From contig JAPXFQ010000351.1 in assembly GCA_028564705.1 (NCBI GenBank), positions 2,604,001-2,668,000 of the forward strand: a DNA stretch of 64,000 nucleotides, in the 5' to 3' direction. Source of the stretch: Apricaphanius iberus (Eukaryota > Chordata > Actinopteri > Cyprinodontiformes > Aphaniidae). A program made the translations under genes and the position numbers. Positions within the stretch are counted from its first letter, which is position 1. Every line of letters begins with the position of its first letter. Below, one piece after another: positions 20,881 to 30,685 of this stretch. The notes below the pieces were generated by a model. The model did no database searches, was not told the DNA's origin, and worked only from the letters and a program-made list of their open reading frames with translations.

Positions 20881-21649
20881 TAAATCAAATCAGATCAAAT
20901 CAAATTTATTTATAAGGCACTTTTCATACATAAACCGTAGACAAAGTGCCTTACACAGGCTAAAAACAAAAGCAATAACAACATTAAGAATAAGGGAAAG
21001 AAAAGACCCACCCCGCCCGCACATATCCACACCCCAAAACAAGCCCACATTCACACCAACACACACTCACACCAACATGCACTCACACCAACACGCCGGA
21101 ACATCAGTACTCACACACACACACATCCTCAACCCCACTTATACTAGCTGACACTAGAGAGACATGGCTGGGCACCGACATATTGGTGAGAGAAGTTCAC
21201 GTTTGGGGGCCGACCACACCCAGGGAGACCCTGACCAGCGGGAGAATCGCCGCTGAGGGCCAATCCGGCCACGGCAGACCGAAGGCCCCACACCAAGGGG
21301 CAGGCGCCCACCAGTCACCCAGCCCAGAGCCCTCCGCGATACAGCTCATCCGCCGGCCAGCCAGACATCGCACCCGGTGTGGCCGTCCCCCAAGAGGAGA
21401 AACTGGAGCTAACGCTGGGTGAAAATCATAAAACAAAATCATAAAACAGAACAAAACTTAAAATACAACAAAACTTTGGTAAAATAAGGTAAGAAGTAAA
21501 CTGAATCACTAAAATAAATAAGAAGTAATAAATAAATAGTAAATAATAAAAAGATAAATAAAATAAAAGAGAATAATTACAAACTTGCTAAAATAGACTA
21601 AAATAGAATCAACTAAAATAGCAGATCATCAGTTAAAAGCTAGACTAAA

Positions 21650-21890
21650 AAGGTGAGTCTTGAGCCGCTTTTTAAAAACATCAACATTCTCTGCGACCCT
21701 GAGGTCCTGCGGCAGGCTGTTCCACAGGCGGGGACCATATTAACTAAAAGCCGCTTCCCCGTGTGTTCTAGATCTAATCCGTGGAATGGTTAAAAGGCCG
21801 GCACCGGACGACCTCAGGGTCCGTGAGGGTTGATATAATAAAAGCAGGTCAGATAGATAAGAAGGCCCAAGACCGTTAAGACATTTAAAA
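21650..21890 (-). pseudogene. LINE ORF2 C-terminal segment (copy H)
   Basis: Minus-strand reading gives LLVFKCLNGLGPSYLSDLLL, a PSRTLRSSGAGLL block, IPRIRSRTHGEAAFS, one stop codon, then YGPRLWNSLPQDLRV and FKKRLKTHLFSLAFN before the natural stop. This is the conserved end of L2-type ORF2, homologous to the copy A/B C-terminus but from another subfamily. It directly follows the ORF1 junction and has no RT catalytic core. Confidence 0.8.
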
Positions 21891-21891
21891 A

Positions 21892-22557
21892 CTAGTAAAA
21901 TAATCTAAAAATCGATCCAGGAAATTTTCTGCCATTAAAAGCAGGCACGGAGCGACGCGTCATGCTGCAAGCTGGGCGCTCAGGCTCCGGGGGAGAAGAG
22001 ACCCGCGGCGCCAGTGAGCCGCCTTGGCCATGAAACCGCCGGCGCGGCGACCGACGTGGCCGGGACTCATCGCCCAGCGGAGGGAACTCCTCGAGGCTGA
22101 GGACATCAAAGTTGTTTTGGAGGTGGATGTCGTTTGATGGAGGTGTACAGGAGTGGCGAGCTCCTCTTCCCCGTCGAGGGCCGACGATTGACCAGGACTC
22201 CGGCTGCTGTGGTGTGGAGCTTACAGGGACCTTGGGTCTGGCACCGGTCCGTGTCCAGGCACTGTCTGCGATGGCAGCCTGAGGCTGTGCCTCAACAGCG
22301 GAGATAAGGCCCACATCATCCGGCTCATCTGTGAACACCACTCCGACATCCACTGTGGCATTACGTGAAGCAGCGACATTCAGGAGCTGGGATTCCGGTT
22401 TTACAGCACCGAGGATAATGGTATCCATCAGGAGCTCCTCTTCCCGGATTAGGTGAAAATTGGATATCCTCCTCTCCAGCTCGGATATCCTATCGGCCAG
22501 TCGCACACAGCCAACACAGCCGGATGGAGAGGTAAGTGGAGCCATTTCGGTGAGCAA
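21892..22557 (-). CDS. LINE ORF1 N-terminal protein, 221 aa, open
   Basis: Uninterrupted 221-codon frame. Residues 14-24 carry CVGCVRLADRI, a CxxC pair, followed by a heptad-like coiled-coil segment (LADRISELERRISNFHLI, about residues 20-40). A long low-complexity region rich in Pro, Ser and Arg follows. Residues 122-134 read SWSIVGPRRGRGA, a W-x-V-x-G/P motif, and residues 150-165 read NFDVLSLEEFPPLG. These are typical of the N-terminal half of L2/CR1 ORF1 proteins, which normally continue into an SGNH esterase. Here that domain is gone and the frame ends in 10-15 residues of unrelated sequence at the deletion junction. If transcribed it could still make a trimerising RNA-binding protein, but that is inference. 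Confidence 0.65.
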   Translation of the reverse strand: MLTEMAPLTSPSGCVGCVRLADRISELERRISNFHLIREEELLMDTIILGAVKPESQLLNVAASRNATVDVGVVFTDEPDDVGLISAVEAQPQAAIADSAWTRTGARPKVPVSSTPQQPESWSIVGPRRGRGARHSCTPPSNDIHLQNNFDVLSLEEFPPLGDESRPRRSPRRRFHGQGGSLAPRVSSPPEPERPACSMTRRSVPAFNGRKFPGSIFRLFY

Positions 22558-22749
22558 TTTGCGTTAGCAGCTAGCTAACAGCGGCTGGGCCAGTTGGCGG
22601 CTCTCTTTTAAATAGTATATTATTTTGGAATGGAGAAGGAAAAAGTCAGTCATTTTTACAGATTATTATTCATACCTCTGACTACTTGAAGTAAATGCAC
22701 AGATTTTTTTTCAACTCTATGCACAGAGTCCAGGTAAATAAATTCCACC

Positions 22750-22855
22750 CATTACCTGTTCATCTTCTCCTTGAAGGGTCGTGGGGGGCTGGTGTCCAGC
22801 AGTTATCGGGCGAGAGGCAGGGTACACCTTGTACAGGTCACCAGTCCATCGCAGA
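22750..22855 (-). mobile_element. SINE 3'-half fragment
   Basis: The reverse complement carries GGTGTACCCTGCCTCTCGCC and CACCAGCCCCCCACGACCCT, matching the 3' half of the SINE at 17533-17882. The flanking 22641-22749 and 22856-23367 show nothing further. Confidence 0.65.
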
Positions 22856-23367
22856 ATAAATACATTTCCAGAGACTGTATTCAATGCGTTTCACTGAGAA
22901 GGAGCAGCCTGCACGTTGAAAAGTTACAGAGACTCTGGAGTGCGACTTTGTCCGGTACAACAGGTTAGATGCACTCCAAAAAGCCTGATGTGTGCCAAAG
23001 AAGGGTGTCGTGCGGCTCCCGCTGCTGCTTTAACTGCAGACTTTCCTCCAATAGTTTACGGGTCAGGAAATAGTTCATTCTGTGAATCTTTTCGGCTTCG
23101 GTTTGCTTCAACGGGAGAAATGTTTCCTCTTTTTAAAACTTTTTAGCTAAAGTGATTAACTTGATTGTGATCTGCAGCACAGATTCTGCCTGCCGATCAA
23201 CAGTTTGAGCCAACAATACTAAATAATGTAAAATGTAATACTAAAAAATGACAATAGCTTATGTAATAATCTCACTTTTTGTTTACCAACAAATATGAGC
23301 ATTTCCATCTCATGCCATGCATAAACTGCATTAGATATTCTTATAATAAGTGCAATCGTTTAATTTC
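22856..23367. other. spacer, nothing identified
   Basis: Short chance frames only. No repeat or exon recognised. Confidence 0.35.
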
Positions 23368-23496
23368 ACCGTGGTTAATCACCCCGAGCTACATGACACC
23401 AGCTGTTTCCTATACAGAGACAGGAATAAAAAATAAACATTATTAAAAGGTTAAGACAGGAAAGCTCTTAAGAGATTTGTGGGTGGCTCTTAATAT
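23368..23496 (-). repeat. 130-bp dispersed repeat with histone-3'-end-like flank (copy 2)
   Basis: Second copy of 18718-18855, same orientation, starting ACCGTGGTTAATCACCCCGA on the plus strand. Similarity stops inside the hairpin: only the 3' arm and ACCCACA remain, and the 5' arm is replaced by unrelated sequence. LINE C begins right after it. Confidence 0.55.
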
Positions 23497-23616
23497 GTAG
23501 TTCTCTGGTCAGGTTGTTTATATTGAATATTAGTTCAAATGAATACTCGTTAAGTGTTACACTTGTTTTCTGGGCTAGGTAAGGTATCGCTAGGTTAGCT
23601 TAGCTTCACTGCTAGC

Positions 23617-24240
23617 ATGGCTACCGCTTTGTCTCCTGTTCCTCCTTCTCTCTCTGAATCTCCTCCTCTCTCCTGCTCTCTGTGTCAGATGTTTAGTTAC
23701 TCCTCTGCCTCCTTTAGTGAAGATGGTAGGTGTAATAAGTGCAGCACTTTTGTGGCCTTGGAGGTAAGGGTTTCTGAGCTAGAGGCCCGGCTCCGCACTG
23801 TAGAACAGCCAGTCCAGTTAGGACAGGACTCCTTAGCCGTCCTCCAACAGCTCCCATGCAGCCGGGACCTCAGGCGAACTGGGTGACTGTTCGTAGGAAG
23901 CTTAGCGCCAGGCCCTAGCGCGCAGCCAACCTCCAGCCCCTTTATGTGAACAATAGGTTCGACCCGCTCAGCGACGCACCCACTGAACAGGATAGGCCGA
24001 TTCTTGTACTTGACAGCTCCATAGTTAGGAACGTGGCTCCAGAGACATAAAAGACCGCCGTCAAATGCCTTCCAGGGGCCAGAGCTGCGGACATTAGGTC
24101 CCATCTGAAGCTTTTGACCAAGGAAAAACGGCGGTATAGCAGGATCGTTATCCATGCTGGTGGCAATGACACCCGGTTGCGGCAATCGGAGGTCACTAAA
24201 ATTAGGGTAGCTTCGGTGTGTAGGGCTGCCAAAAAGATCT
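23617..24240 (+). pseudogene. LINE ORF1 with coiled coil and SGNH esterase remnant
   Basis: The first 89 codons are open: LSCSLCQMFSY with a later CNKC gives paired CxxC motifs, followed by a leucine-heptad segment, VALEVRVSELEARLRTVE, typical of a trimeric coiled coil. After the stop at 23886, other frames carry NWVTVRRKLS near 23880, then the esterase signatures RPILVLDSSIVRNVAPE near 23990 (the GDS block here reads LDS) and YSRIVIHAGGNDTRLRQSEV near 24140 (GGND block). The C-terminal DGLHLN part is missing. This matches the coiled-coil plus esterase ORF1 described for ZfL2-1-like elements. It is broken by frameshifts and an apparent internal deletion. Confidence 0.75.
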
Positions 24241-24479
24241 CTGACTGTCATTTTTTCTGGTCCCCTGCCTGATCGTACTAGCGATTACATTTGCAGCCAT
24301 ATGCTGTCGTTTCACCTTTGGCAGGTCAGGGAACAGGGACTGCCACCCACTACCCTATAGAGAACGTTTCCCGTCCACTACCCAAAATTAATGAATTAAA
24401 AGTTAATGCTAATAGAGCAAAGTATAAAAATATCAAGATAAATACAACTCTGACTGAACAGAAAAATAAATAAATTAAA

Positions 24480-25030
24480 TGTGGTTTACTAAACAGAAGA
24501 TCTCTCTCCTCAAAAACACTCCTGGTAAATGACTTAATTTGTGATAATAATATTGATTTGTTTTGTCTTGCAGAGACATGGTTGCAGGAAGAGTACCATG
24601 TCACAATAAATGAGTCAACTCCCCCTAGCTACTTAAACCTTAGTGTCCCATGAAGTACTGGTCGAGGAGGTGGAGTAGCCACCATCTTTCATTCAGATTT
24701 ACTAATTAATCCCCCCAAAAATAATAGTTACAGCTCCTTTGAGCATTTAATCTTTAGCCTTCCTCATACACATAACAAAGCAGTAAAGCCTTTTGTTTGT
24801 GGTCTTATATCGTCCACGAAGGCCTTTATTCTCAATTTTAAGATCAGATCTCAGATTTTCTATCTGACTTAGTTTTAAACACTGATAAAGTTATTATAGT
24901 TGGAGACTTCAATATTCATGTTGATAGTGAAAGTGATAGTCTAAATACAGCTTTTAACATTATCTTAGACTCAATAGGCTTTACTCAAAATGTGCAGGGA
25001 CCAACCCATTCTTGTCACCACACTTTAGAT
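24480..25030 (+). pseudogene. LINE APE-type endonuclease remnant
   Basis: Frameshifted coding sequence with recognisable endonuclease blocks in order: [18 protein letters not shown] then [11 protein letters not shown] (ETW motif) near 24560, GRGGGVATIF near 24665, KVIIVGDFNIHVDSESDS (GDFN motif) near 24895, and THSCHHTLDLV near 25010. These are the hallmarks of the target-nicking endonuclease domain at the start of ORF2 in L2/CR1-type LINEs. Stops and indels make it inactive. Confidence 0.8.
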
Positions 25031-25518
25031 CTTGTGTAGATCTGACTCATGGCATTGACTGTGAAGAAATAACAGTCTTTCCACATAACCCTATCCTGTC
25101 TGATCATTTTCTGATCACTTTTAAACTCACTCTAACTGACCATTTCAAACCTGAAAGAAAACTTCATTATACCAGAACGTTATCAGACAATGCTGTAGCA
25201 AGTTTTAAAGAAGCTCTTCCAACTTTAATTTCCTCAGTATATAAAAATACAATAGAAAATAGTGATTTAACTCCTGACCCCTCACAACTTGACATTTTAG
25301 TTCATAGCGTTAATTCCTCCCTGCGTCTGGCAATAGACAAAGTTGCCCCCTTGAAAAGGAAGGTGGCTAGCCATAGAAGATTAGCTCCCTGGTTTAATTT
25401 AGAGCTACGTACCCTAAAGCAGAATGTTAGAAAACTAGAGAGAAAATGGCGCTCCACGCATTTACAGGATTCTTATTTAGTGTGGAAAAATAGTCTATTG
25501 CTATATAAAAAAAGTTGA
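25012..25518 (+). pseudogene. LINE ORF2 linker between endonuclease and RT
   Basis: Open frame of 168 codons whose first residues are out of frame with the endonuclease. From residue 14 it carries the L2-type inter-domain linker: ILSDHFLITFKL (endonuclease end, SDH motif at residues 30-32), then SLRLAIDKVAPLKRKVASHR and APWFNLELRTLKQNVRKLERKW, typical of the APxK and PWF-xE region preceding RT. A 1-nt shift near 25517 separates it from the continuing frame (EQSRTAYFSSLIEENKNNPR). Confidence 0.8.
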
Positions 25519-25519
25519 A

Positions 25520-25988
25520 CAGTCCAGAACAGCATATTTTTCATCTTTAATCGAGGAGAATAAAAATAATCCTAGGTTTCTTTTTAATACAGTTGCCAAA
25601 CTCACACAGGATCATAGCTCTGTCGAGCCAACCATTCCCCCAGCTCTTAGTAGTGACGACTTCATGAAATTTTTTATAAATAAAATAGACTCTATAAAAA
25701 ATAAGATAAATGGGAACCTTCCCAATATGCTTGCTTCTTCCTTAGTTAATGAGGCAGCATCAAAAATGGTTGAACCTAATATATGCTTGAACTGCTTTAA
25801 TGCAGCCGAACCTTCTGATGTACTAAAATTATTAGCTTAATCAAAACCTTCAACTTGCATGTTAGACCCAGTCCCAACTAAACTTTTAAAAGAGGTTTTC
25901 CCTTTGATTGCTGCTCCAATTTTAGATATAATGAATTTATCCTTAGTAAATCGATATGTACCACAGGAGTTTAAGATAGCTGTAATTA
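25520..25988 (+). pseudogene. LINE RT N-terminal segment, first part
   Basis: Continues the linker in another frame: RTAYFSSLIEENKNNPRFLF, then SSDDFMKFFINKIDSI, then CMLDPVPTKLLKEVFPLIAA and PQEFKIAVI, where the solo LTR interrupts. The LDPVPTKLLK segment is the family-typical start of the RT domain. One internal stop (LLA then TAA) is present. Confidence 0.8.
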
Positions 25989-26608
25989 TGTGAGATTCTG
26001 TGTTTGTGTGTCTGCTGTGAGTCATCTCTGCAGGGAGAATCTGTGTTAGGGCTGCAGCACGGACTGATTGCACTCACCTGGTTCCAATCAGGCCTTGTGT
26101 GTCCCTGGTCTTCTTAAGGAGCTGGCTGACAACCTTTCAACGCCTGATGGTTGCCCTACTGGTTCCCACGGAGGAGTTTCCCTGGTTTCCAGCCGGTATC
26201 CGGTGAAGCTTCCAAGCTCTGCACAACTCCCTTGAGTTGGAAGGTTCTCCCCCAGCAACTGGTTCTCTGTGAAGCCAGTCCTCTGCCTGCCCGCTCTCAG
26301 CCACGCTGACCTCTCCTTGTTTAGACCCACCGGACCTCAGCAGCTTCTGACTCCCCTCAGCAGATTCCACTAATCCCACCTATGTTTAGAAACCACCTCA
26401 GCTCTGTGAGTACCACCACTCTCCAGAATTCAGTTTAATTCTCATCCGTCATCGACCCTCCCTAACCCCTTCTCTCCATTTCCAGACGCCCAGCAGCTCC
26501 TGCGTCATGTTATTTTGATTTCTTTAATAAACCATCTTAACTTTGCCCATTTGTCCGAGTGTGGTTCTGCATGTGGGTCAGGAGATTAGACCGGATCATG
26601 ACAAATTA
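25984..26608 (+). mobile_element. solo LTR inside LINE C with 5-bp target duplication (AATTA)
   Basis: The LTR spans 25989-26603 (615 bp), from TGTGAGATTCTG to GGATCATGACA, with TG...CA ends. AATTA is duplicated at 25984-25988 and 26604-26608. AATAAA at 26526-26531 followed by a GTGGTTCTGCATGTGGGTC stretch fits the R-U5 boundary region. The interrupted LINE codons resume on the other side (AVI then KPLLKKP), which confirms the boundaries. No internal retroelement genes remain. Minus-strand frames at 26088-26379 are incidental. Confidence 0.9.
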
Positions 26609-26860
26609 AACCTCTACTTAAGAAACCATCTCTTGATCAAAACGACTTAACTATAGACCGATATCTAATCTTCCCTTCTTATCTAAAATTCTTGAGAAAA
26701 TATTTGCACATCAGATGTGTGAGCATTTAAACAATAATGAGCTGTTTGAGCAGTTTCAGTCAGGCTTTAGAGCTGATCATAGCACTGAAACAGCTCTGGT
26801 GAAGGTTACTAATGATATTCTCATAGCCTCAGACAATGGACTGGTGACCAGTCTGGTCCT
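26604..26860 (+). pseudogene. LINE RT middle segment
   Basis: Resumes after the solo LTR with [14 protein letters not shown] and the [15 protein letters not shown] stretch (frameshifted), then [20 protein letters not shown] and [20 protein letters not shown], ending LVLLD where the hAT element enters. The [14 protein letters not shown] block is the conserved RT motif region before the first catalytic aspartate. Confidence 0.85.
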
Positions 26861-28216
26861 CTTAGATCCAGTGGCGGCTGGTGGAATTTTCTCCAGGGGG
26901 GGCTATGATGATGGCTAGATATTAGAGTTGTCAAACGATTTTTTTTTTATTCCTCAGGGATAGCTGTGAATTAATCCCAAATAATTAATATTCCTAAAAA
27001 TGCTTTTTAGAGTAAAGGGACAAATCCAATTGCCATAGCTCTTTTTTTACAAATAATAATAATAATAAGGCAAACTAACTGGCTAAAATTTTCTGTATGT
27101 AAAGATGACTTTTTCTTAATCATACTGTATTGGACAACCCAAAGCATCTTCTTAATAGGACTATCCTACAACAACAATGATTTTCAGTCAGAGGCTCCAA
27201 CAGTGTTGCTGCTTCACAGACTGCTACTGTCAAGGAGGAAACACTAAGCTGTCTATAGAGGTACTGGTTCAGACTGGGATCACTCTGTTCATACTGGGAG
27301 AACCACGTAAAGAGCTCCACTTAAAGCCAATCAGAGTAGATGTGGTGGAGAAAAAGTTGTTATATTTATTTTGCTCTTTATTATTTCCACACAGCTACTG
27401 ATACAGGTTTGGGTGATATAAATGTGAGGAGGGAGATGATGTGTGTGATGTCATATGAAAAATAAGAACAAATGCAAGGTAATGCAAAAATACAACATAA
27501 TTTGGATATCAGCAGCTGTGTTAAGTATCAAATAAATAAAATGTAATATAGATTTATTAATAAAATGTCACAATTTACCGTTTTCCAAAATGTAAACACT
27601 CAGCACACAAACTATCCAAGTCATCAATCTACACAATAGGAATACATGCTCTTATTGTGACGTCTGCACTACAGCTACTTCCGCTAATCAGTTAGCACTA
27701 ATTTCAGTCCGAAAACATCACTTTAACTGAATAATGCTCGTTTTTAACGCAGCAATACCTTCGTTCATCTCCAACTCCCGCGGTCTGACCTGTTTATAAG
27801 CCGCACTGTATGACAGACGTCTGTGACATTATTTGACTTCAGCCGTTTCAGCCCCACAGCTGGAGGGGGACGATATGTAAGCTCCGCCCCCTCAGGGCGC
27901 ACCTCTCCTGCGCCCCGAGGCGTCCTATCTTTTGTATTGAAGAGGAGCTACTGTGCATGTACAACTTATAACGAGAGACTATGGGAGCCTTAGGCGGAAA
28001 TACATCCTCAATCAGACAACACAACCACAACTCAACTCCCCTTAAACTATTAAATATTTATCTTACACATCTGAAAGAAGATATACATATATTTCGAAAC
28101 ATTTTTATGTTATTATAAAAATTATTTTCCACTTTTATTCAAGGTAATGTGGCAAGTTGTCAGTGGTGGGGCGGCGCCCTAGCGCCCTCTATTGGCCAGC
28201 CGCCACTGGTTAGATC
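26861..28216. mobile_element. hAT non-autonomous element inside LINE C, 8-bp target duplication
   Basis: The element spans 26869-28208 (1340 bp) with inverted ends CAGTGGCGGCTGG and CCAGCCGCCACTG. Flanks are CTTAGATC (26861-26868) and GTTAGATC (28209-28216), an 8-bp duplication with one mismatch. LINE coding resumes in register as [12 protein letters not shown] after the element. I see no transposase inside. The interior is AT-rich with a GC-rich stretch near 27880-27930. It contains only short incidental frames, for example 27120-27320 on the minus strand. Confidence 0.88.
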
Positions 28217-29150
28217 TCAGTGCTGCCTTTGACACTGTTGATCACAATATTATCATAGAAAGGCTTCGAAGCTTCGATATAATAGAAACAGCACTGGGCT
28301 GGTTTAAATCTTATTTGTCCAACAGATTTCAGTTTGTTCAGGTAAACAATAGATCTTCCTCGGCCTCAATGTTACTTGCGGAGTACCACAGGGTTCGGTG
28401 CTTGGGCCGATTCTTTTTACTATATATATGCTTCCTATTGGTAAAATCATTAGGCAGCATGGGATAAATTTCCATAGTTATGCAGATGATACACAGCTAT
28501 ATCTATCCATAAATCCTGATGAATCCAATCAGTTAGGTAGACTACAGGCATGTCTGGAAGACATAAAAACTTGGATGACTCTAAACTTCTTGCTTCTGAA
28601 TTCTGATAAAACAGAAGTTGTCGTCTTTGGACCAGAAGCTCTGAAAAAGAAACTACTTAGTCAACCCCTTCACCTGGACGGCATTAAATTAGCCTCCAGT
28701 AATAAAGCAAAGAACCTCTGTGTTATTTTTGACCAAGATATGTCATTTAGATCTCACATTAAAGAAGTCTCTAGGATTTCCTTTTTTCACCTTAGGAATA
28801 TTGCAAAAATTAGAACCATCCTGTCCAGGAGTGATGCTGAAAAACTAGTCCATGCCTTTGTTACTTCAAGGCTGGATTACTGTAACTCTTTATTATCAGG
28901 TAGTCCACAGAATACAATTAAAAGTCTTCAGTTAGTCCAAAATGCTGCTGCTAGGATTCTGATGAATATAAAAGAAGAGATCACATTTCCCCTGTTTTAG
29001 CTTCTCTTCACTGGCTCCCAGTAAAATCTAGAATAGAATTCAAGATCCTCCTTCTGACATATAAAGCTCTTAATAATCAAGCTCCATCATACATAAGAGA
29101 CCTGATTGTTCCATATGTTCCTAACAGAGCACTTCGCTCTCAGACTGCAG
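28209..29150 (+). pseudogene. LINE RT catalytic and C-terminal segment (copy C)
   Basis: Begins [18 protein letters not shown], which carries the first catalytic aspartate motif (AAFDTVDH), continues to [15 protein letters not shown], shifts frame near 28380 ([10 protein letters not shown] region), then is open from 28398 for 200 codons with the YADD box at residues 28-31. A 1-nt deletion near 28970 ([11 protein letters not shown] against NIKRRDHIS in copy B) breaks the end. The remaining C-terminus is cut at about 29148, where the sequence jumps into the 3' UTR (GACTGCAGGTAGAGTAGC). Confidence 0.85.
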
Positions 29151-29346
29151 GTAGAGTAGCTAGGTAGAGATAGATTAATGTAAGCCAGGTAGAGAGTGTT
29201 AGTAGCTAGGTCTCCTAGTAGCTAGGAGACAGGTTAATGTTAGTAGCTATGCTGCTTTAGGCTAGGCTGTTGCAGGACATTAGTCAGTTCCTACTTCTCC
29301 CCAACTGCATGATGAGCTGTCAATTCAAGCGCTAACCTGTTTTCTC

Positions 29347-29938
29347 TTAGGCCAAGTCCACACTAACCCAGATAACGCTTTAAACGTATAAGTATTTAGT
29401 CTACACCCCCCTATCGTCCACACTAAGGCAGCTTTGTTTGTGGTCTGTGGCTGGATTAGTATTAGCCGGATAAGAGAGCCGTCTGTTATCTCAACGGCTA
29501 AATGAGCATGTCTGTACGCAACTTATTCAGTCCCCGGCTAAATCAGAGCAGCGACGACGTCAATCAAATGCTGCGTCCTAAGTTGATGACAACAACAACG
29601 CGTCACCAGATAATGACAACAGCAAAGATGGAGACGAGTCTTGCTATGCTATTGCTTCTTTTGCAAATTCAGACATTTGCAAAGTTAACTCTAACCTACT
29701 TGCGGATGAGAAGGCGACACAGGAGGTGCCGACAGTGACGTAGATTACACGTGTCAATCTGTTTCCTTTTTGTTTTTCCCCGCGCATGCCCAGTACATGC
29801 ATAGGTCGGCATTGGATTGCGCAATCATGGGACCTTAAACAGACCTTAAACGGGGCGTAAATGCTCGTGTTGAGTGGATAACATTAGGCGTCTAACTCCC
29901 CATATAACATTATCTGGCTTAGTGTGGACGTAGCCTTA
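29347..29938 (+). mobile_element. MITE family 1, PIF/Harbinger-like, copy 2 with TTA target duplication
   Basis: The element spans 29350-29935 (586 bp): GGCCAAGTCCACACTAA at the left and TTAGTGTGGACGTAGCC at the right, inverted ends with two or three mismatches. TTA flanks both sides. The same LINE 3' UTR without the insertion is present at about 30257-30290 (GTTTTCTCTTAGTCTCTTCC), giving a direct empty site. It has no transposase. It matches copy 1 at 7641-8228. Confidence 0.88.
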
Positions 29939-30013
29939 GTCTCTTCCTATAGTAGGGGCTTCTGACCCGCCCTGCTTGACGACCCTGACTAAGATGGCAT
30001 TCCAGTGGAGGAG

Positions 30014-30104
30014 GCCGCGCGTAGAGGCGTGGTTGCTGAAATGACATAATTTGGCCGCGTGGAGCCGTGCGGACCTCGCGGACGCAGCAAGCATAAACCC
30101 AGCT
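30014..30104 (+). mobile_element. MITE family 2, right-end fragment
   Basis: Matches the last 90 bases of the complete copy at 42042-42525 (GCGTGGTTGCTGAAATGACA, GGAGCCGTGCGGACCTCGC, CAAGCATAAACCCAGCT). It sits at the same position of the LINE 3' UTR as in copy D (followed by TTGGGAGCTAGGTCTCC). The left part is missing and fused to LINE sequence at a shared GGAGGA. Confidence 0.75.
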
Positions 30105-30302
30105 TTGGGAGCTAGGTCTCCTAGTAGCTAGGAGACAGGTTAATGTCAGTAGCAATGCTGCTTTAGGCTAGGCTGTTGGAGGACATTATTAGAGTCAGTT
30201 CCTGCTTTCTCTCCTACTTCTCTCCAACTGCATGATGTGCTGTCAATTCAAGCGATAACCTGTTTTCTCTTAGTCTCTTCCTACAGTAGGTGCTCCTGAC
30301 CC

Positions 30303-30341
30303 TGACTACGATGGTATTCCACTGGAATACCATCGTAGTCA
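30303..30341. repeat. perfect 19-bp inverted repeat (foldback)
   Basis: TGACTACGATGGTATTCCA, one spacer base, then its exact reverse complement. The left arm is normal LINE 3' UTR sequence, while the right arm replaces what is expected from copy D (about 42643-42660). Confidence 0.9.
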
Positions 30342-30685
30342 CGTACCACGTCCTGCTACCATCAGTTACTGCATCAGTTCTGTTGCTCTTTCTGTGTCTC
30401 TGCTGCATTCTCTAAACCCCAGATGGTCTCGGCAGATGGCCGCTTATGCTGAGCCTGGTTCTGCTGGAGGTTTCTTTCTGGTAAAAGGGAGTTTTTCCTC
30501 TCCACTGTCGCTTCATGCTTGCTCAGTGTGAGAGATTGCTGAGAAGTCCCAACACAATCTTCTGTGGTTCTCTAATTCCTAGATTAAACATTGTATTGTA
30601 ATAACTTTTCTTGTAAAGTGCCGTGAGATGACATTTGTTGTGAAATGGCGCTATATAAATAAACTAAATTGAATGGAATTGAATA

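Larger units (their letters stand above)
20881..22640 (-). mobile_element. internally deleted L2-type LINE (copy H): ORF1 joined to ORF2 3' end
   Basis: Read on the minus strand: a GC-rich 5' region, an open ORF1 N-terminal segment (22557-21892), a direct junction near 21900 to the C-terminal end of ORF2 (21890-21650, with LLVFKCLNGLGPSYLSDLLL and DVFKKRLKTHLFSLAFN then stop), a GC-rich 3' UTR (21440-21000) and a tail of GATTT repeats at 20883-20925. The ORF1 esterase domain, the entire endonuclease and most of RT are missing. This is a different LINE subfamily from copies A-D. The arrangement recalls mammalian HAL1, an ORF1-retaining L1 derivative. Confidence 0.75.
23500..30685 (+). mobile_element. 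L2/CR1-type LINE, copy C (near full length, multiply interrupted)
   Basis: Most complete LINE here. In order: 5' leader, ORF1 (23617 on, with an esterase remnant to about 24240), APE endonuclease (24480-25030), linker and RT (25012-29100), and 3' UTR with tail near 30685. It is split by a solo LTR (25989-26603), a hAT element (26869-28208) and a family-1 MITE (29350-29935). Removing the first two restores the reading register at both junctions, in the RT segments around AVIKPLLKKP and [14 protein letters not shown]. It contains frameshifts and stops throughout and is dead. The 3' part beyond 29936 is a second, rearranged stretch of the same 3' UTR, including the end of a family-2 MITE (about 30014-30104). 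Confidence 0.85.
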
